From positions 1 through 64,000 of the forward strand of contig NZ_JNXT01000013.1 of NCBI RefSeq assembly GCF_000716675.1: a DNA stretch of 64,000 bases, read 5' to 3'. This document shows positions 53,578-62,771 of the stretch, piece by piece. The translations under genes and the position numbers were made by a program. This stretch comes from Streptomyces alboflavus (lineage in GTDB: Bacteria > Actinomycetota > Actinomycetes > Streptomycetales > Streptomycetaceae). The notes under the pieces were generated by a model. The model searched no databases. It was not told the DNA's origin and saw nothing but the letters and a program-made list of their open reading frames with translations. How positions within the stretch are numbered: the stretch's first letter is position 1; every line of letters begins with the position of its first letter.

Positions 53578-54486
53578 ATGCATGACTACGACCTGCTGGT
53601 CGTGGGCTCGGCCAACGCCGACCTGGTGACCGCAGTCGAGCGGCGGCCGGGTGCCGGTGAGACGGTGCTCGGCTCGGACCTGGCCGTCCATCCGGGCGGC
53701 AAGGGCGCGAACCAGGCGGTGGCGGCGGGCCGGCTCGGCGCGCGGACGGCGCTGCTCGCCCGGGTGGGCGACGACGCGTACGGCCGTCTCCTCCTGGAGT
53801 CGCAGCGGTCGGCGGGCGTGGACACGGTGGGGGTCCTGGTGGGCGGTGCGCCGACCGGGGTCGCCCTGATCACGGTGGATCCGTCGGGCGACAACAGCAT
53901 CGTGGTGGCGCCGGGTGCGAACGCGCGCCTGACTCCCGAGGACGTACGGGCCGCCGGAAGCCTCTTCGCCGCCGCCCGGGTGGTGTCGGTGCAGTTGGAG
54001 ATCCCCCTCGACACGGTCGCGGAGGTGGTGCGTGCCCTGCCCGAGGGCACGCGTCTGGTCCTGAATCCGTCGCCGCCCGCGCCGCTGCCGGGCGAGGTCC
54101 TCGCGGCCTGCGATCCGCTCGTGGTGAACGAGCACGAGGCGCGGGTGATCCTCGGGGGCGCCGGGGCGGACGTGCCGGATGCGCCGGAGGAGTGGGCGAA
54201 GGGGCTGCTCGCGCTCGGCCCGAGGTCGGTGGTGGTGACGCTCGGCGGCGATGGCGCGCTGGTGGCGGGCCCGGACGGGGTGGCGCGGGTGCCTTCGGTG
54301 AAGGTGGCGGCCGTGGACACGACGGGTGCCGGGGACGCGTTCACGGCGGCGCTGGCGTGGCGGCTCGGCGCGGGTGAGGACCTGGAGTCGGCGGCGCGGT
54401 ACGCGGCGAAGGTGGGGGCGCTCGCGGTGACGCGGGCGGGGGCTCAGGTGTCGTATCCGTCGGGTGCCGAGGTGGCAGCGCTGTGA
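53578..54486 (+). CDS. rbsK: Ribokinase
   Basis: A 302-residue PfkB kinase. HPGGKGANQAVAAGRLG is the sugar signature and DTTGAGDAFTAAL the catalytic motif. It phosphorylates ribose at O5. The ATG at 53578 (HDYDLLVVGSANADL) is the family start, with GGAAAGG upstream. GTGA overlap with rbsD. Confidence 0.94.
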   Translation: MHDYDLLVVGSANADLVTAVERRPGAGETVLGSDLAVHPGGKGANQAVAAGRLGARTALLARVGDDAYGRLLLESQRSAGVDTVGVLVGGAPTGVALITVDPSGDNSIVVAPGANARLTPEDVRAAGSLFAAARVVSVQLEIPLDTVAEVVRALPEGTRLVLNPSPPAPLPGEVLAACDPLVVNEHEARVILGGAGADVPDAPEEWAKGLLALGPRSVVVTLGGDGALVAGPDGVARVPSVKVAAVDTTGAGDAFTAALAWRLGAGEDLESAARYAAKVGALAVTRAGAQVSYPSGAEVAAL

Positions 54487-54878
54487 GGAAGGCCGGGATA
54501 CTCAACCGCCATCTGTCGGGTGCGCTGGCCGAGCTGGGGCATGGCGACCGGGTCCTGGTGTGTGACGCGGGGATGCCGATTCCGGCGGGGCCGCGGGTGG
54601 TGGATCTGGCGTTCGTCGCCGGGGTGCCGTCGTTCGCGCAGGTCCTGGACGGGTTGCTCGCGGAGCTCGTGGTGGAGGGCGGGGTGGCGGCGCGGGAGGT
54701 GCGGGAGGCGAATCCGGGGACTGCGGCGTTGTTGGAGCGGCGGTTTCCGGGGGCGGCGCTGGGGTTGGTGCCGCATCAGGAGCTGAAGGAGCTGTCGGCG
54801 GGGGCGCGGCTTGTGGTGCGGACGGGGGAGGCGAGTCCGTACGCGAACGTGCTGCTGACGTGCGGGGTCTTTTTCTGA
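54483..54878 (+). CDS. rbsD: D-ribose pyranase
   Basis: A 131-residue RbsD. LAELGHGDRVLVCDAGMPIP and GEASPYANVLLTCGV are the family motifs including the active His. It converts beta-pyranose to furanose ribose for RbsK. GTG start overlaps the rbsK stop. It is the last gene of the operon. Confidence 0.93.
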   Translation: MRKAGILNRHLSGALAELGHGDRVLVCDAGMPIPAGPRVVDLAFVAGVPSFAQVLDGLLAELVVEGGVAAREVREANPGTAALLERRFPGAALGLVPHQELKELSAGARLVVRTGEASPYANVLLTCGVFF

Positions 54879-55184
54879 GCGGGTCCGTTCCGCTGAGCCG
54901 GGCTGTTCCGCCGGGGGCGGCCGAGGTGTGCTCCGGCCACGTCCTTGACGCCGGCCACGTCCCTGAACGCCCGGGAACGTTTCGAGGGGGCCCTGTCCGT
55001 CGACCGGGCCCCCTCGGTTTCCCTCCCCTTGTCAGTCGCCCTGCGGATCCCCCCAGATCCCCCCTCCAGAGCTTCTGACACCCAGTACGACACGCGTGGT
55101 GGCGGAAGGGTTGCACGACTTCGGCAAGTTCCCCCGGAAGATTTCGGCGTGCCGACAAACCCCCACGGACGTAGCGTTTCGCCC
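54879..55184. other. Gap: rbs terminator and DUF937 promoter
   Basis: 306 bp without gene. It contains direct copies of CCGGCCACGTCC (54937 and 54952 regions), the rbs terminator (54983-55016) and the TAGCGT box 7 nt before the next ATG. Confidence 0.5.
54983..55020 (+). terminator. Terminator of the rbs operon
   Basis: CGAGGGGGCCC pairs with GGGCCCCCTCG (11 bp) around a 12-nt loop and is followed by GTTT. It is about 105 nt after rbsD. Confidence 0.88.
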
Positions 55185-55718
55185 ATGGGCGACGACACCT
55201 CATTCGAGCAGGACGTACTGACCGAGCTGGGCGACGACAGGCTCCAGGAGATCGCCGACGTGCTCGGCACGGACCCGGCCGGCGCGCAGGCCGTCGTGGG
55301 CCAGACGGTCTCGACGCTCTCGGGCACCCTGCAGGACAAGGCGCGCACGGCCGACCCGGCGGAGGCGGCCGAGGTCCGCCAGGCCTTCACGGAGGAGGCC
55401 CCCCTCCAGGGCGTGGCCACCCTGGGCGGCGGCCTCGGCGGACTGCTCGGCGGCGGCGTCATGGCGGGCATGCTCGGCAAGCTGAGCCGCCCGGTGGCGA
55501 ACGCGGTCGCGAAGAAGACCGGCCTCCCCGTGGCGACGGTGACCCGCGCCGTGGAGCTCCTGATCCCGGTGGTCCTCGCGGTCCTCACGAAGCGGGCCCA
55601 GAAGGCCAAGTCGTCCGGGGCGGGGGCGGCACCGGGCGCGGCACCCACGGCGGAGCCGGCGGCCGGGGGCGGGCTCGGGGATCTGCTGGGGAGCATTCTG
55701 GGGGGCGGCAAGAAGTAG
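55185..55718 (+). CDS. DUF937-family protein
   Basis: A 177-residue protein. Acidic N-terminus, then helices with GGGLGGLLGGGVMAGMLGKL and LIPVVLAVLTKRAQKAK, ending in a Gly/Ala-rich tail (GGGLGDLLGSILGGG) typical of DUF937. Function unknown; homologues may be cytoplasmic or membrane-associated. It starts at ATG 55185, 7 nt after TAGCGT (probably leaderless); the frame extends upstream in non-coding sequence including the rbs terminator. Confidence 0.82.
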   Translation: MGDDTSFEQDVLTELGDDRLQEIADVLGTDPAGAQAVVGQTVSTLSGTLQDKARTADPAEAAEVRQAFTEEAPLQGVATLGGGLGGLLGGGVMAGMLGKLSRPVANAVAKKTGLPVATVTRAVELLIPVVLAVLTKRAQKAKSSGAGAAPGAAPTAEPAAGGGLGDLLGSILGGGKK

Positions 55719-55761
55719 CGGCGCACCCCGTCTGTCGGTGGCGGGCGATAGCCTCACGCCT

Positions 55762-56676
55762 ATGACGGAATGGGACTTCACAGAACGCACGGCCACGGTC
55801 GCGCTGCTGTGGCGTGCCCCCTCGGCGACCGCGCGGCGGCGGCTCACTCAGCGCGCGGTCGAGGCCGAAAGCGCGCTGGCTGTGCTCCGAGAGGAAGTGG
55901 GGCAGCCGACGCTGCTCGACGATCCCGTGGAAGGTGCGCTGGCGGCGGCGGGGGACCTGATCGCCTCGTGGGAGGCCGACGGCCTGTCCCTGACCACCTT
56001 CTTGGAGCGGAGCTACCCGGCACGCCTCCGTGGGGTTCATGACATGCCGGGGCTCCTGTTCACCGAAGGCACCGTCATCCCGGACGACCGGGGCATCGCC
56101 GTCGTGGGTTCACGTGCGGCCAGCGAGAGCGGACAGCGCAGGGCGTACCGCATCGCCCAGGAGCTCGTGGGTCGCGGCATCACGGTGGTCAGCGGGCTGG
56201 CCGCCGGCATCGACGGCGCGGCGCACCGAGGCGCCCTGGACGCCGGTGGACGCACGGTCGGCGTGATCGGCACCGGAATCCGCCAGGTCTATCCCCCGCA
56301 GCACCACCAACTGCACCGCCAGGTGGCCTCGTCAGGTCTGCTGCTCTCGCAGTTCTGGCCGGACACAGCACCCGACAAGCACACCTTCCCTGCCCGCAAC
56401 GCCACGATGTCCGGCTATGCGCTCGCCACGGTCGTGGTCGAGGCCGGCGAGCAGAGCGGCGCCCGCATCCAGGCCAGGCAGGCGGTGGAGCACGGGCGGC
56501 CGGTGGTGCTCCTGCGTTCGGTGGTCGAAAGCACCCACTGGGGCGCGGAGTTCGCGCAGCGGCCGGACGTCCACGTGGCGCAGAGCGAGGAGAGCGTCCT
56601 GGCTCACGTGGACGAACTCATGGCACGACCTGGCCAACTGGAGGCGCTGCTCGGCAGACTGGCTGCCGGACGGTGA
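55762..56676 (+). CDS. Stand-alone DprA/Smf (SLOG) protein
   Basis: A 304-residue DprA-like protein. The Rossmann/SLOG motifs are IAVVGSRAASESG, VVSGLAAGIDGAAHRGALD and the conserved FPARNATMSGYA then VVVEAGEQSGARIQA. A small N-terminal helical domain precedes it. The housekeeping dprA of Streptomyces sits elsewhere with topA/yifB-type genes, so this is probably a second copy. Its stop overlaps the PRTase start (GTGA). DprA binds ssDNA and loads RecA; SLOG proteins may also bind nucleotides in immune systems. ATG 55762 follows TAGCCT by 7 nt, so it is probably leaderless. Confidence 0.85.
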   Translation: MTEWDFTERTATVALLWRAPSATARRRLTQRAVEAESALAVLREEVGQPTLLDDPVEGALAAAGDLIASWEADGLSLTTFLERSYPARLRGVHDMPGLLFTEGTVIPDDRGIAVVGSRAASESGQRRAYRIAQELVGRGITVVSGLAAGIDGAAHRGALDAGGRTVGVIGTGIRQVYPPQHHQLHRQVASSGLLLSQFWPDTAPDKHTFPARNATMSGYALATVVVEAGEQSGARIQARQAVEHGRPVVLLRSVVESTHWGAEFAQRPDVHVAQSEESVLAHVDELMARPGQLEALLGRLAAGR

Positions 56677-57461
56677 CGGAGTCCGATCTGCACAAGCAGT
56701 TACGGCCCCTGATCCGTGACCGGCTCGGCGCCCTCATGCGCAATCCCGTGCGTGCCCCTGGCATCACCTGCACCACATGCCTCACCCCACTCCCCGCTCC
56801 CGACTGCCGAGTCTGCCGGGAGTGCCACCGCCAGAGCATGAGCGGCTGGCCGCTCGCCGACCGAGTCGTCCCTCTCACCTATTCCGCGCAGCGGCGGCAG
56901 GCGGACCGCGACATGTACGAGTACAAGAGCAGGGCGCCCGGTCAGCAGGCCTCGAACGACGCATGGCAGCGGCTCTCCCTGCTGATCGCGGGATTCACGT
57001 TGTGGCACACGGACTGTCTGGACGCCGTGTCCCACCACCCCGTCACCACCGCCGTGACCGTCCCCTCACTGCGGGGCCGACGAGGACCTCACCCTCTCGA
57101 CGAACTCGCCGCGTACCTTCCCAGGACATGGCGGCCCACTGCCCTGAACGCCATACGGACGAGCGCCGACCACCGTGAGCGGCGGGCCCTGAACCCCGCG
57201 CACTTCAAGGTGGTCGAGTCGGCTGCGGTGCGCCGACGCCACGTCGTGGTCGTCGAGGACACCTGGGTGACCGGCGGCCACGCGCAGTCCGCGGCAGCAG
57301 CCCTGCGCCTGTCCGGAGCAGCCGAGGTGACCGTGCTGCCGCTGGCCCGTCGGCTCTCCGCGACGTTCCAGGACAACGTCTCCTTCCTGGCCGATCAGGT
57401 GGACGGCGGCCAGGAGTACACCATCGACATCTGCCCGGTCACCGGCGACGCCTGCCCCTGA
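56673..57461 (+). CDS. ComF-like phosphoribosyltransferase
   Basis: A 262-residue protein. The N-terminus has a four-Cys zinc ribbon (CTTCLTP and CRVCREC), and the C-terminal half is a type I PRTase with PRPP loop VVVVEDTWVTGGHAQSA. This is the ComF layout (amidophosphoribosyltransferase-like), though the sequence between is divergent. ComF is needed for DNA uptake in competent bacteria and has been linked to DprA. GTG at 56673 overlaps the DprA stop, so the two are coupled. Role here unknown: competence-like or conflict. Confidence 0.82.
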   Translation: MTESDLHKQLRPLIRDRLGALMRNPVRAPGITCTTCLTPLPAPDCRVCRECHRQSMSGWPLADRVVPLTYSAQRRQADRDMYEYKSRAPGQQASNDAWQRLSLLIAGFTLWHTDCLDAVSHHPVTTAVTVPSLRGRRGPHPLDELAAYLPRTWRPTALNAIRTSADHRERRALNPAHFKVVESAAVRRRHVVVVEDTWVTGGHAQSAAAALRLSGAAEVTVLPLARRLSATFQDNVSFLADQVDGGQEYTIDICPVTGDACP

Positions 57462-57463
57462 CG

Positions 57464-59398
57464 TCACCCGCCCCGAGAGACCTCTCCCAGCCACAGTGTG
57501 TCGCGTGCCCGTGTCATGGCGACGAACAGTCGGCTGCGGGCCAGGTCGTCGTCCATCGACTCGTTGTGGCCCGGCAGCAGGACGTGCTTGAAGTCCAGCC
57601 CCTTGGCCTTGACGTACGTGCCCACCTTGACGGCCTTCACGGGGTTGCCGACGTACTCGTCGAGCGGGCACACCGGTAGTCCCGCTGCCTGGAGGACCCC
57701 TCGGTAGTGCGTCACCGACGCGCCTGTCGGACACAGGACCGCGGTGCCCGACAGGTCATCGGCGGCACGCACCGCGTCGATCACCAACGCGTCGAGTTCC
57801 GCCGCGTCAGTGGCCTTTCGCACCGTCACCTGCCCGTTCTGACAGGCGAGTTCCACGTCCCGGCTGCCACGCCCGGAAGTTCCGTCGAGGTCCTCGAAGG
57901 GCACGTCCGACACGACGCCAAGCGCCGCTTGGAGGATCTGCGGCGCGTTCCGGTAGTTCGTGCGCAGCACCTGGCCCCGGTCGCCGCGGATGTCGATCCC
58001 GATGTCGCCGAGCCGGAATCCGCCGGGGTAGATGTTCTGCTGGCCGTCTCCGATGAGCAGCAGTCCGTTGGGGCCGTCCCCCACGAGGGCGTGCAGAATC
58101 TCGATGCCGAGCTGCGGCAGGTCCTGTGCCTCATCGACGATCAGCGAGGCGTACGGCCCCGGCTCGGGCTCGTTCCGCAGCGCCCGCATGGCCAGGGCGA
58201 GGATGTCATGGAAGTCGTGCACGCCCTCGTCGGCGAGCCGACGCTGGTACTCCTCGTACAGCCGCCACACCAGTTCGCGCTCCTCGGCGCGCACTTGGAT
58301 CCGGTTGCCCCGGCCGCGCCGCGACACACCCCGGTAGCGGGCGAAGTCCGTGATGCCGCGCCCCTTGATCACGTACTCGACCTCGTCGCTCCAGTACCAC
58401 CCCGACGGATCGTGCTTCCCGAGCTTGGTGTTTCTCCCCGTGCGCCCCCAGGCGAGGGAGAAAAGTGTCTTCGCGCGGCCCTTGTCGAGCCCGTGCGGTA
58501 TCTCACGGGCCCTGAGCAGGTCGAGCACGAAGGGGTAGAACCTGCGGAAATCCACCTTGCCCGCCGTGTACGGCGACATCTTCGCGAAGAACGTCTCCTG
58601 CACCCGAGGCAGGTTGTTGGCGAACGTCACGTACAGCACCCGTCCGTTGGTGCGACGCGCGAGGTACGCGGCCCGGTGCAGCCCCACGACGGTCTTGCCC
58701 GTGCCCGCGGGGCCGCTGATCCGGGCGGGTCCGCCCCAGTTGCGGCGGACCAGAGGCAACTGGCTCCTGTCGAGATAGGTCATCCAGGTCTCCATGGGTG
58801 CCGCGAGTGCGGCCTCCAGGGCGGCGTCCCTGACCTCGTCGGCGGCGAACAGCGCGGCGCCGTCCACTCCCTCGGGCGTCGGCTGCTCCGCTGGCCGCGC
58901 CAGCAACCGGTCGGGCAGGACACAGAGTTCGTAGTCCTTGAGCTCCTCGGTGAGGTGCTGCGCCAGGTGTTTGCAGAGGGGCGGGGTCAAGCGCGATCCG
59001 ACACCCACCATCCGAACGATGCCCGCCAGGCCGTCCGCCCCCGCGGCGAGTCGCAGCGGTGTCACCGCGGTCGGTGAGGTACCGAAGGCGGCAATGGCCG
59101 TTTCCACGGGCCTGGCCGCAGCGCTCATGCTCTCGGTGTCATCCGGCGCCGGGGTGCCACCGACCGCGATGGTGAAGACACCCGGCGGAGCGACGACGAC
59201 AGCATCGACAAGACTGTCCCGCCGGGTGGGCCACTCCTTGTCGACCAGCAGCTGATGGCCTCGCATGCTGCCGACGAGGCCCAGCAGATTGGCGAGCACA
59301 CCACGCCTGCCCGCATCGGCCTCCGGCCACTTCTCCTCGGCGTACGCACAGGCGGCACGCCAGACACGTACCTGCCCGCGATCACGGTCCCGGGACAT
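57464..59398 (-). CDS. NERD/UvrD-like helicase
   Basis: A 644-residue protein. Residues ~30-110 resemble a NERD nuclease domain (VDAVVVAPPGVFTIAVGG), but the E-x-K catalytic triplet is replaced by A-V-G. Residues ~215-640 are a UvrD-like SF1 helicase with P-loop SGPAGTGKT (228-236), Walker B SLIVDEAQDL and TYVKAKGLDFKHVLLPG. ATG 59398 has GAGGGGGG. It is convergent with the PRTase gene: only 2 bp separate the stops. It may act on the same DNA pathway, but the convergence gives no proof. Confidence 0.82.
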   Translation of the reverse strand: MSRDRDRGQVRVWRAACAYAEEKWPEADAGRRGVLANLLGLVGSMRGHQLLVDKEWPTRRDSLVDAVVVAPPGVFTIAVGGTPAPDDTESMSAAARPVETAIAAFGTSPTAVTPLRLAAGADGLAGIVRMVGVGSRLTPPLCKHLAQHLTEELKDYELCVLPDRLLARPAEQPTPEGVDGAALFAADEVRDAALEAALAAPMETWMTYLDRSQLPLVRRNWGGPARISGPAGTGKTVVGLHRAAYLARRTNGRVLYVTFANNLPRVQETFFAKMSPYTAGKVDFRRFYPFVLDLLRAREIPHGLDKGRAKTLFSLAWGRTGRNTKLGKHDPSGWYWSDEVEYVIKGRGITDFARYRGVSRRGRGNRIQVRAEERELVWRLYEEYQRRLADEGVHDFHDILALAMRALRNEPEPGPYASLIVDEAQDLPQLGIEILHALVGDGPNGLLLIGDGQQNIYPGGFRLGDIGIDIRGDRGQVLRTNYRNAPQILQAALGVVSDVPFEDLDGTSGRGSRDVELACQNGQVTVRKATDAAELDALVIDAVRAADDLSGTAVLCPTGASVTHYRGVLQAAGLPVCPLDEYVGNPVKAVKVGTYVKAKGLDFKHVLLPGHNESMDDDLARSRLFVAMTRARDTLWLGEVSRGG

Positions 59399-59540
59399 GA
59401 ACCCCCCTCGTTCACACGTCCGGTGGACGCCTGAAGGGCGAGGCTAAATGTCATGGCGGACGAGCGGGGGCGCTTCCCGGCTCTCTGTCCGGTCTCCGTC
59501 CGGAAGGCAGAGCGTTTCGGCCAGCAAACGTTCCGCGCCG

Positions 59541-60392
59541 TCAGCAGGCGTGCTCCAGATACCTCCGCACCGTCTCCCCCAGGACCTCCCGGCCGTCCTC
59601 GGCCCACAAGCCGTCGTTGAAGAGTTCGACCTCGATCGGGCCGGTGAAGCCGGCGGACTCGGCCAGGGAGCGCCAGAAGCGGAAGTCGACGGTGCCGTCG
59701 CCGAGTTGGCCGCGGCCGGTGAGGACGCCGTGGGGCAGGGGGGTGGTCCAGTCGGCGAGTTGGAGGGCGTGCAGACGGCCCGTGGTGGCGGCGCGGGTGA
59801 GGGCGGTGGGGGCCTGGTCGTCCCACCAGATGTGGTACGTGTCGGCGCAGACGCCGACCTGGTCGGCGGGGAAGCGTTCGGCCAGGTCGAGGGCCTGGGT
59901 GAGGGTGGAGACGACGCAGCGGTCGGCGGCGTACATGGGGTGGAGGGGTTCGACGGCGAGGCGGACGCCGCGGGCGGCGGCGTGCGGGGCGAGTTCGGTG
60001 AGGGCGTCGGCGACGCGTTCGCGGGCCGCGGGCAGGTCGCGGTCCCGGTCACCGGCGGGGAGGCCGCCGGAGACGAGGACCAGGGTGTCGGTGCCGAGGG
60101 TCGCGGCCTCGTCGACGGCGGCGCGGTTGTCGGCGAGGGCGCGGGCCCGTCCGGCGGGGTCGCGGGCCGTGAGGAAGCCGCCCCGGCACAACGTGGTGAC
60201 GGTCAGTCCGGCGCCCCGCACCAGCTTCGCGGCCGCCTCCACCCCGTACTCCTGGACCGGCTCCCGCCACAGGCCGACCCCGCGGACGCCCAAGTCGGCG
60301 CAGGCGGTGACCAGTTCGGGCAGGGAGAGCTGTTTCACCGTCATCTGGTTGATGCTGAAGTCGGCCGGGGCGCGGGGCGGGGGTGGTGTCAT
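59541..60392 (-). CDS. Sugar phosphate isomerase/epimerase (TIM barrel)
   Basis: A 283-residue AP-endonuclease-2-type protein. Metal-site motifs: LAVEPLHPMY, GVCADTYHIWWD and IEVELFN. Substrate is probably a keto-sugar or ketocyclitol from the adjacent oxidoreductase. ATG at 60392 overlaps the DUF993 stop. Last gene of the cassette. Confidence 0.85.
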   Translation of the reverse strand: MTPPPPRAPADFSINQMTVKQLSLPELVTACADLGVRGVGLWREPVQEYGVEAAAKLVRGAGLTVTTLCRGGFLTARDPAGRARALADNRAAVDEAATLGTDTLVLVSGGLPAGDRDRDLPAARERVADALTELAPHAAARGVRLAVEPLHPMYAADRCVVSTLTQALDLAERFPADQVGVCADTYHIWWDDQAPTALTRAATTGRLHALQLADWTTPLPHGVLTGRGQLGDGTVDFRFWRSLAESAGFTGPIEVELFNDGLWAEDGREVLGETVRRYLEHAC

Positions 60393-61501
60393 GGGGCGAC
60401 TCCGTGGATCTCCTGGAGCGTCCGCATGCGGTACGCGGCCAGGTCCGGGTCGGGGAACAGGGAGAGGGCGGCGGCGAGTTCGTACGCCCTGGTGAGGTGC
60501 GGCAGGGAGCGGGCCGACTGGAGGCCGCCGATCATCGTGAAGTGGTCCTGGTGGCCGGCGAGCCAGGCCAGGAGGACCACGCCCGTCTTGTAGAAGCGGG
60601 TGGGCGGCGCGAAGAGGTGGCGGGCCAACTCGACGGTGGGGTCGAGGAGTTCGTGGAAGGCCTTGGGGTCGTCGGCGTCCAGCGCGCGTACGGCTCGGGC
60701 CGCCACCGGCGCGAGCGGGTCGAAGACGCCGAGCAGCGCGTGGCTGAAGCCCTGGTCGTCGCCCGCGATCAGGTCGGGGTAGTGGAAGTCGTCGCCCGTG
60801 TAGCAGCGCACCCCCTCGGGGAGGCGGCGGCGCAGGGCGATCTCACGGTCCGCGTCCAGGAGCGAGATCTTCACGCCGTCCACCTTGCCGGGGTGAGCGG
60901 CGATCACCTCCAGGAACGTGTCGGTGGCCGCGTCCAGGTCGGCCGAGCCCCAGTAGCCCGCGAGCGCCGGGTCGAACATGGGGCCGAGCCAGTGCAGGAT
61001 CACCGGGGCGGTGGCCTGCCGGAGCAGGTCGGCGTACGTCGTCAGGTAGTCGTCCGGTCCCCCGGCCGTCGCCGCGAGGGCCCGCGACGCCATCAGGATC
61101 GCCCGCGCGCCCACCCCCTCCACCAGCGCCAGCTGCTCCTCGTACGCGTGCCGTACGTCGGTGAGGGTCACCGCGGGCGAGGTCAGCTGGTCCGTGCCGA
61201 CGCCGCACGCGATGCGGCCGCCGACCGCCCGGGCCTCCGCCGCGGAGCGCCGGATCAGCTCGGCCGCGCCCGCCCAGTCGAGACCCATGCCGCGCTGCGC
61301 GGTGTCCATGGCCTCGGCGACGCCCAGGCCGTGCGCCCACAGGTGGCGGCGGAAGGCGAGGGTGGCGTCCCAGTCGACGGCGGCGGGGTCGTCCGGGGAG
61401 ACGTCGGCGCGCGGGTCGGCGACGACGTGGGCGGCGGCGTAGACGGTGCGGGAGCGCAAGGGGGCGGGGGCGGCCGCGGGGGGCTCGGGCGTCGCGTTCA
61501 C
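60389..61501 (-). CDS. DUF993 protein (dihydrodipicolinate synthase-like)
   Basis: A 370-residue TIM barrel of the DUF993 family, distantly related to dihydrodipicolinate synthases. Blocks LWAHGLGVAEAMDTAQRGMG, HWLGPMFDPAL and VDGVKISLLDADRE (Lys likely Schiff-base) are visible. It could cleave a keto-acid intermediate in an unknown sugar route. GTG at 61501 overlaps the oxidoreductase stop. Confidence 0.82.
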   Translation of the reverse strand: MNATPEPPAAAPAPLRSRTVYAAAHVVADPRADVSPDDPAAVDWDATLAFRRHLWAHGLGVAEAMDTAQRGMGLDWAGAAELIRRSAAEARAVGGRIACGVGTDQLTSPAVTLTDVRHAYEEQLALVEGVGARAILMASRALAATAGGPDDYLTTYADLLRQATAPVILHWLGPMFDPALAGYWGSADLDAATDTFLEVIAAHPGKVDGVKISLLDADREIALRRRLPEGVRCYTGDDFHYPDLIAGDDQGFSHALLGVFDPLAPVAARAVRALDADDPKAFHELLDPTVELARHLFAPPTRFYKTGVVLLAWLAGHQDHFTMIGGLQSARSLPHLTRAYELAAALSLFPDPDLAAYRMRTLQEIHGVAP

Positions 61502-62649
61502 AGCGTGATCTCCGGTACGTCGATCCGGCGCCCCTCCGCCGACGACCGCAGCCCCAGCTCCGCCAGCTGCACGCCCCGCGCGCCCGCGAACAGGTCCCAG
61601 CGGTAGGGCGCGTCCGCGTACACGTGCCGCAGGAACAGCTCCCACTGGGCCTTGAAGCCGTTGTCGAACTCCTCGTTGTCGGGGACCTCCTGCCACTGGT
61701 CGCGGAAGGAGTGCACGGCGGGCAGGTCGGGGTTCCACACCGGCTTGGGCGTGGCCGCGCGGTGCTGGAAGCGGCAGCCGCGCAGGCCCGCGACGGCGGA
61801 GCCCTCGGTGCCGTCGACCTGGAACTCGACCAGTTCGTCGCGGTGCACCCGCACCGTCCAGGACGAGTTGATCTGCGCGACGGCGCCCCCGTCGAGTTCG
61901 AAGACGCCGTACGCGGCGTCGTCCGCCGTCGCGTCGTACGGCTTGCCGCGCTCGTCCCAGCGCTGCGGCACATGGGTGACGGCGAGCGCCTGCACGGAGC
62001 GCACCCGGCCGAACAGCTCGTGCAGGACGTACTCCCAGTGCGGGAACATGTCGACGACGATGCCGCCGCCGTCCTCCGCGCGGTAGTTCCACGACGGGCG
62101 CTGGGCCTCCTGCCAGTCGCCCTCGAAGACCCAGTAGCCGAACTCGCCGCGCACGGACAGGATCTGCCCGAAGGAGCCGCCGTCCACCAGACGCTTCAGC
62201 TTGCGCAGGCCCGGCAGGAAGAGCTTGTCCTGGACGACGCCGTGCTTGACGCCCGCGTCCCGGGCGCGGCGGGCCAGGTCGAGGGCGGCGGCGAAGGACG
62301 TGGCGGAGGGCTTCTCGGTGTAGACGTGCTTGCCCGCGGCGAGCGCCTTCCGAATCGCCTCCTCGCGGGCCGAGGTGACCTGCGCGTCGAAGTAGATGTC
62401 GACCGCGGGGTCGGCGAGGACGGCGTCCAGGTCGGTGGACCAGTGCGTGAGGCCGTGCCGCTCGGCGAGCTCGCGCAGCGCGTGCTCCCTGCGGCCCACG
62501 AGGACCGGCTCCGGCCACAGCCGGGTGCCGTCGCCCAGGTCGAGGCCGCCCTGCTCGCGCAGGGCGAGGATCGAGCGGACCAGGTGCTGGCGGTGACCCA
62601 TGCGTCCCGTCACGCCGTTCATGGCGATGCGGACCGTCTCGCGTGTCAC
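61498..62649 (-). CDS. Gfo/Idh/MocA-family oxidoreductase
   Basis: A 383-residue NAD(P)-dependent sugar/inositol dehydrogenase. The Rossmann loop is NGVTGRMGHRQHL, the catalytic lysine is in YTEKPSA, and DMFPHWEYV gives the second active-site His. GTG at 62649 has GGAGGAACTCAC upstream. It is the first gene of a three-gene operon divergent from the LacI gene; it likely does the first oxidation. Confidence 0.9.
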   Translation of the reverse strand: MTRETVRIAMNGVTGRMGHRQHLVRSILALREQGGLDLGDGTRLWPEPVLVGRREHALRELAERHGLTHWSTDLDAVLADPAVDIYFDAQVTSAREEAIRKALAAGKHVYTEKPSATSFAAALDLARRARDAGVKHGVVQDKLFLPGLRKLKRLVDGGSFGQILSVRGEFGYWVFEGDWQEAQRPSWNYRAEDGGGIVVDMFPHWEYVLHELFGRVRSVQALAVTHVPQRWDERGKPYDATADDAAYGVFELDGGAVAQINSSWTVRVHRDELVEFQVDGTEGSAVAGLRGCRFQHRAATPKPVWNPDLPAVHSFRDQWQEVPDNEEFDNGFKAQWELFLRHVYADAPYRWDLFAGARGVQLAELGLRSSAEGRRIDVPEITL

Positions 62650-62757
62650 GTGAGTTCCTCCGTAGGCGCGGGGCGCTGGGCGCGCGGCCGGTGGGCGGGG
62701 GCGGTGGGGCCGGTGAGGGCGGCGAGGTTCTTGCGTCCGGTGCGGCGCCCCATGAGT

Positions 62758-62771
62758 AGCAAGCGCTTTCT
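62758..62771. promoter_or_regulatory. LacI-type operator between divergent genes
   Basis: AGCAAGCGCTTTCT is a near-palindrome (AGCAAGC against AGAAAGC), the classic LacI/CcpA form with central GC. It lies in the 177-bp gap between the Gfo/Idh/MocA operon and the LacI gene and could repress both. Confidence 0.85.

Noticed and set aside
51403..54135. 910-codon open frame on minus, opposite rbsCB-rbsK
   Set aside because: Antisense shadow without domains; His/Arg/Gln-rich as expected of reverse high-GC codons.
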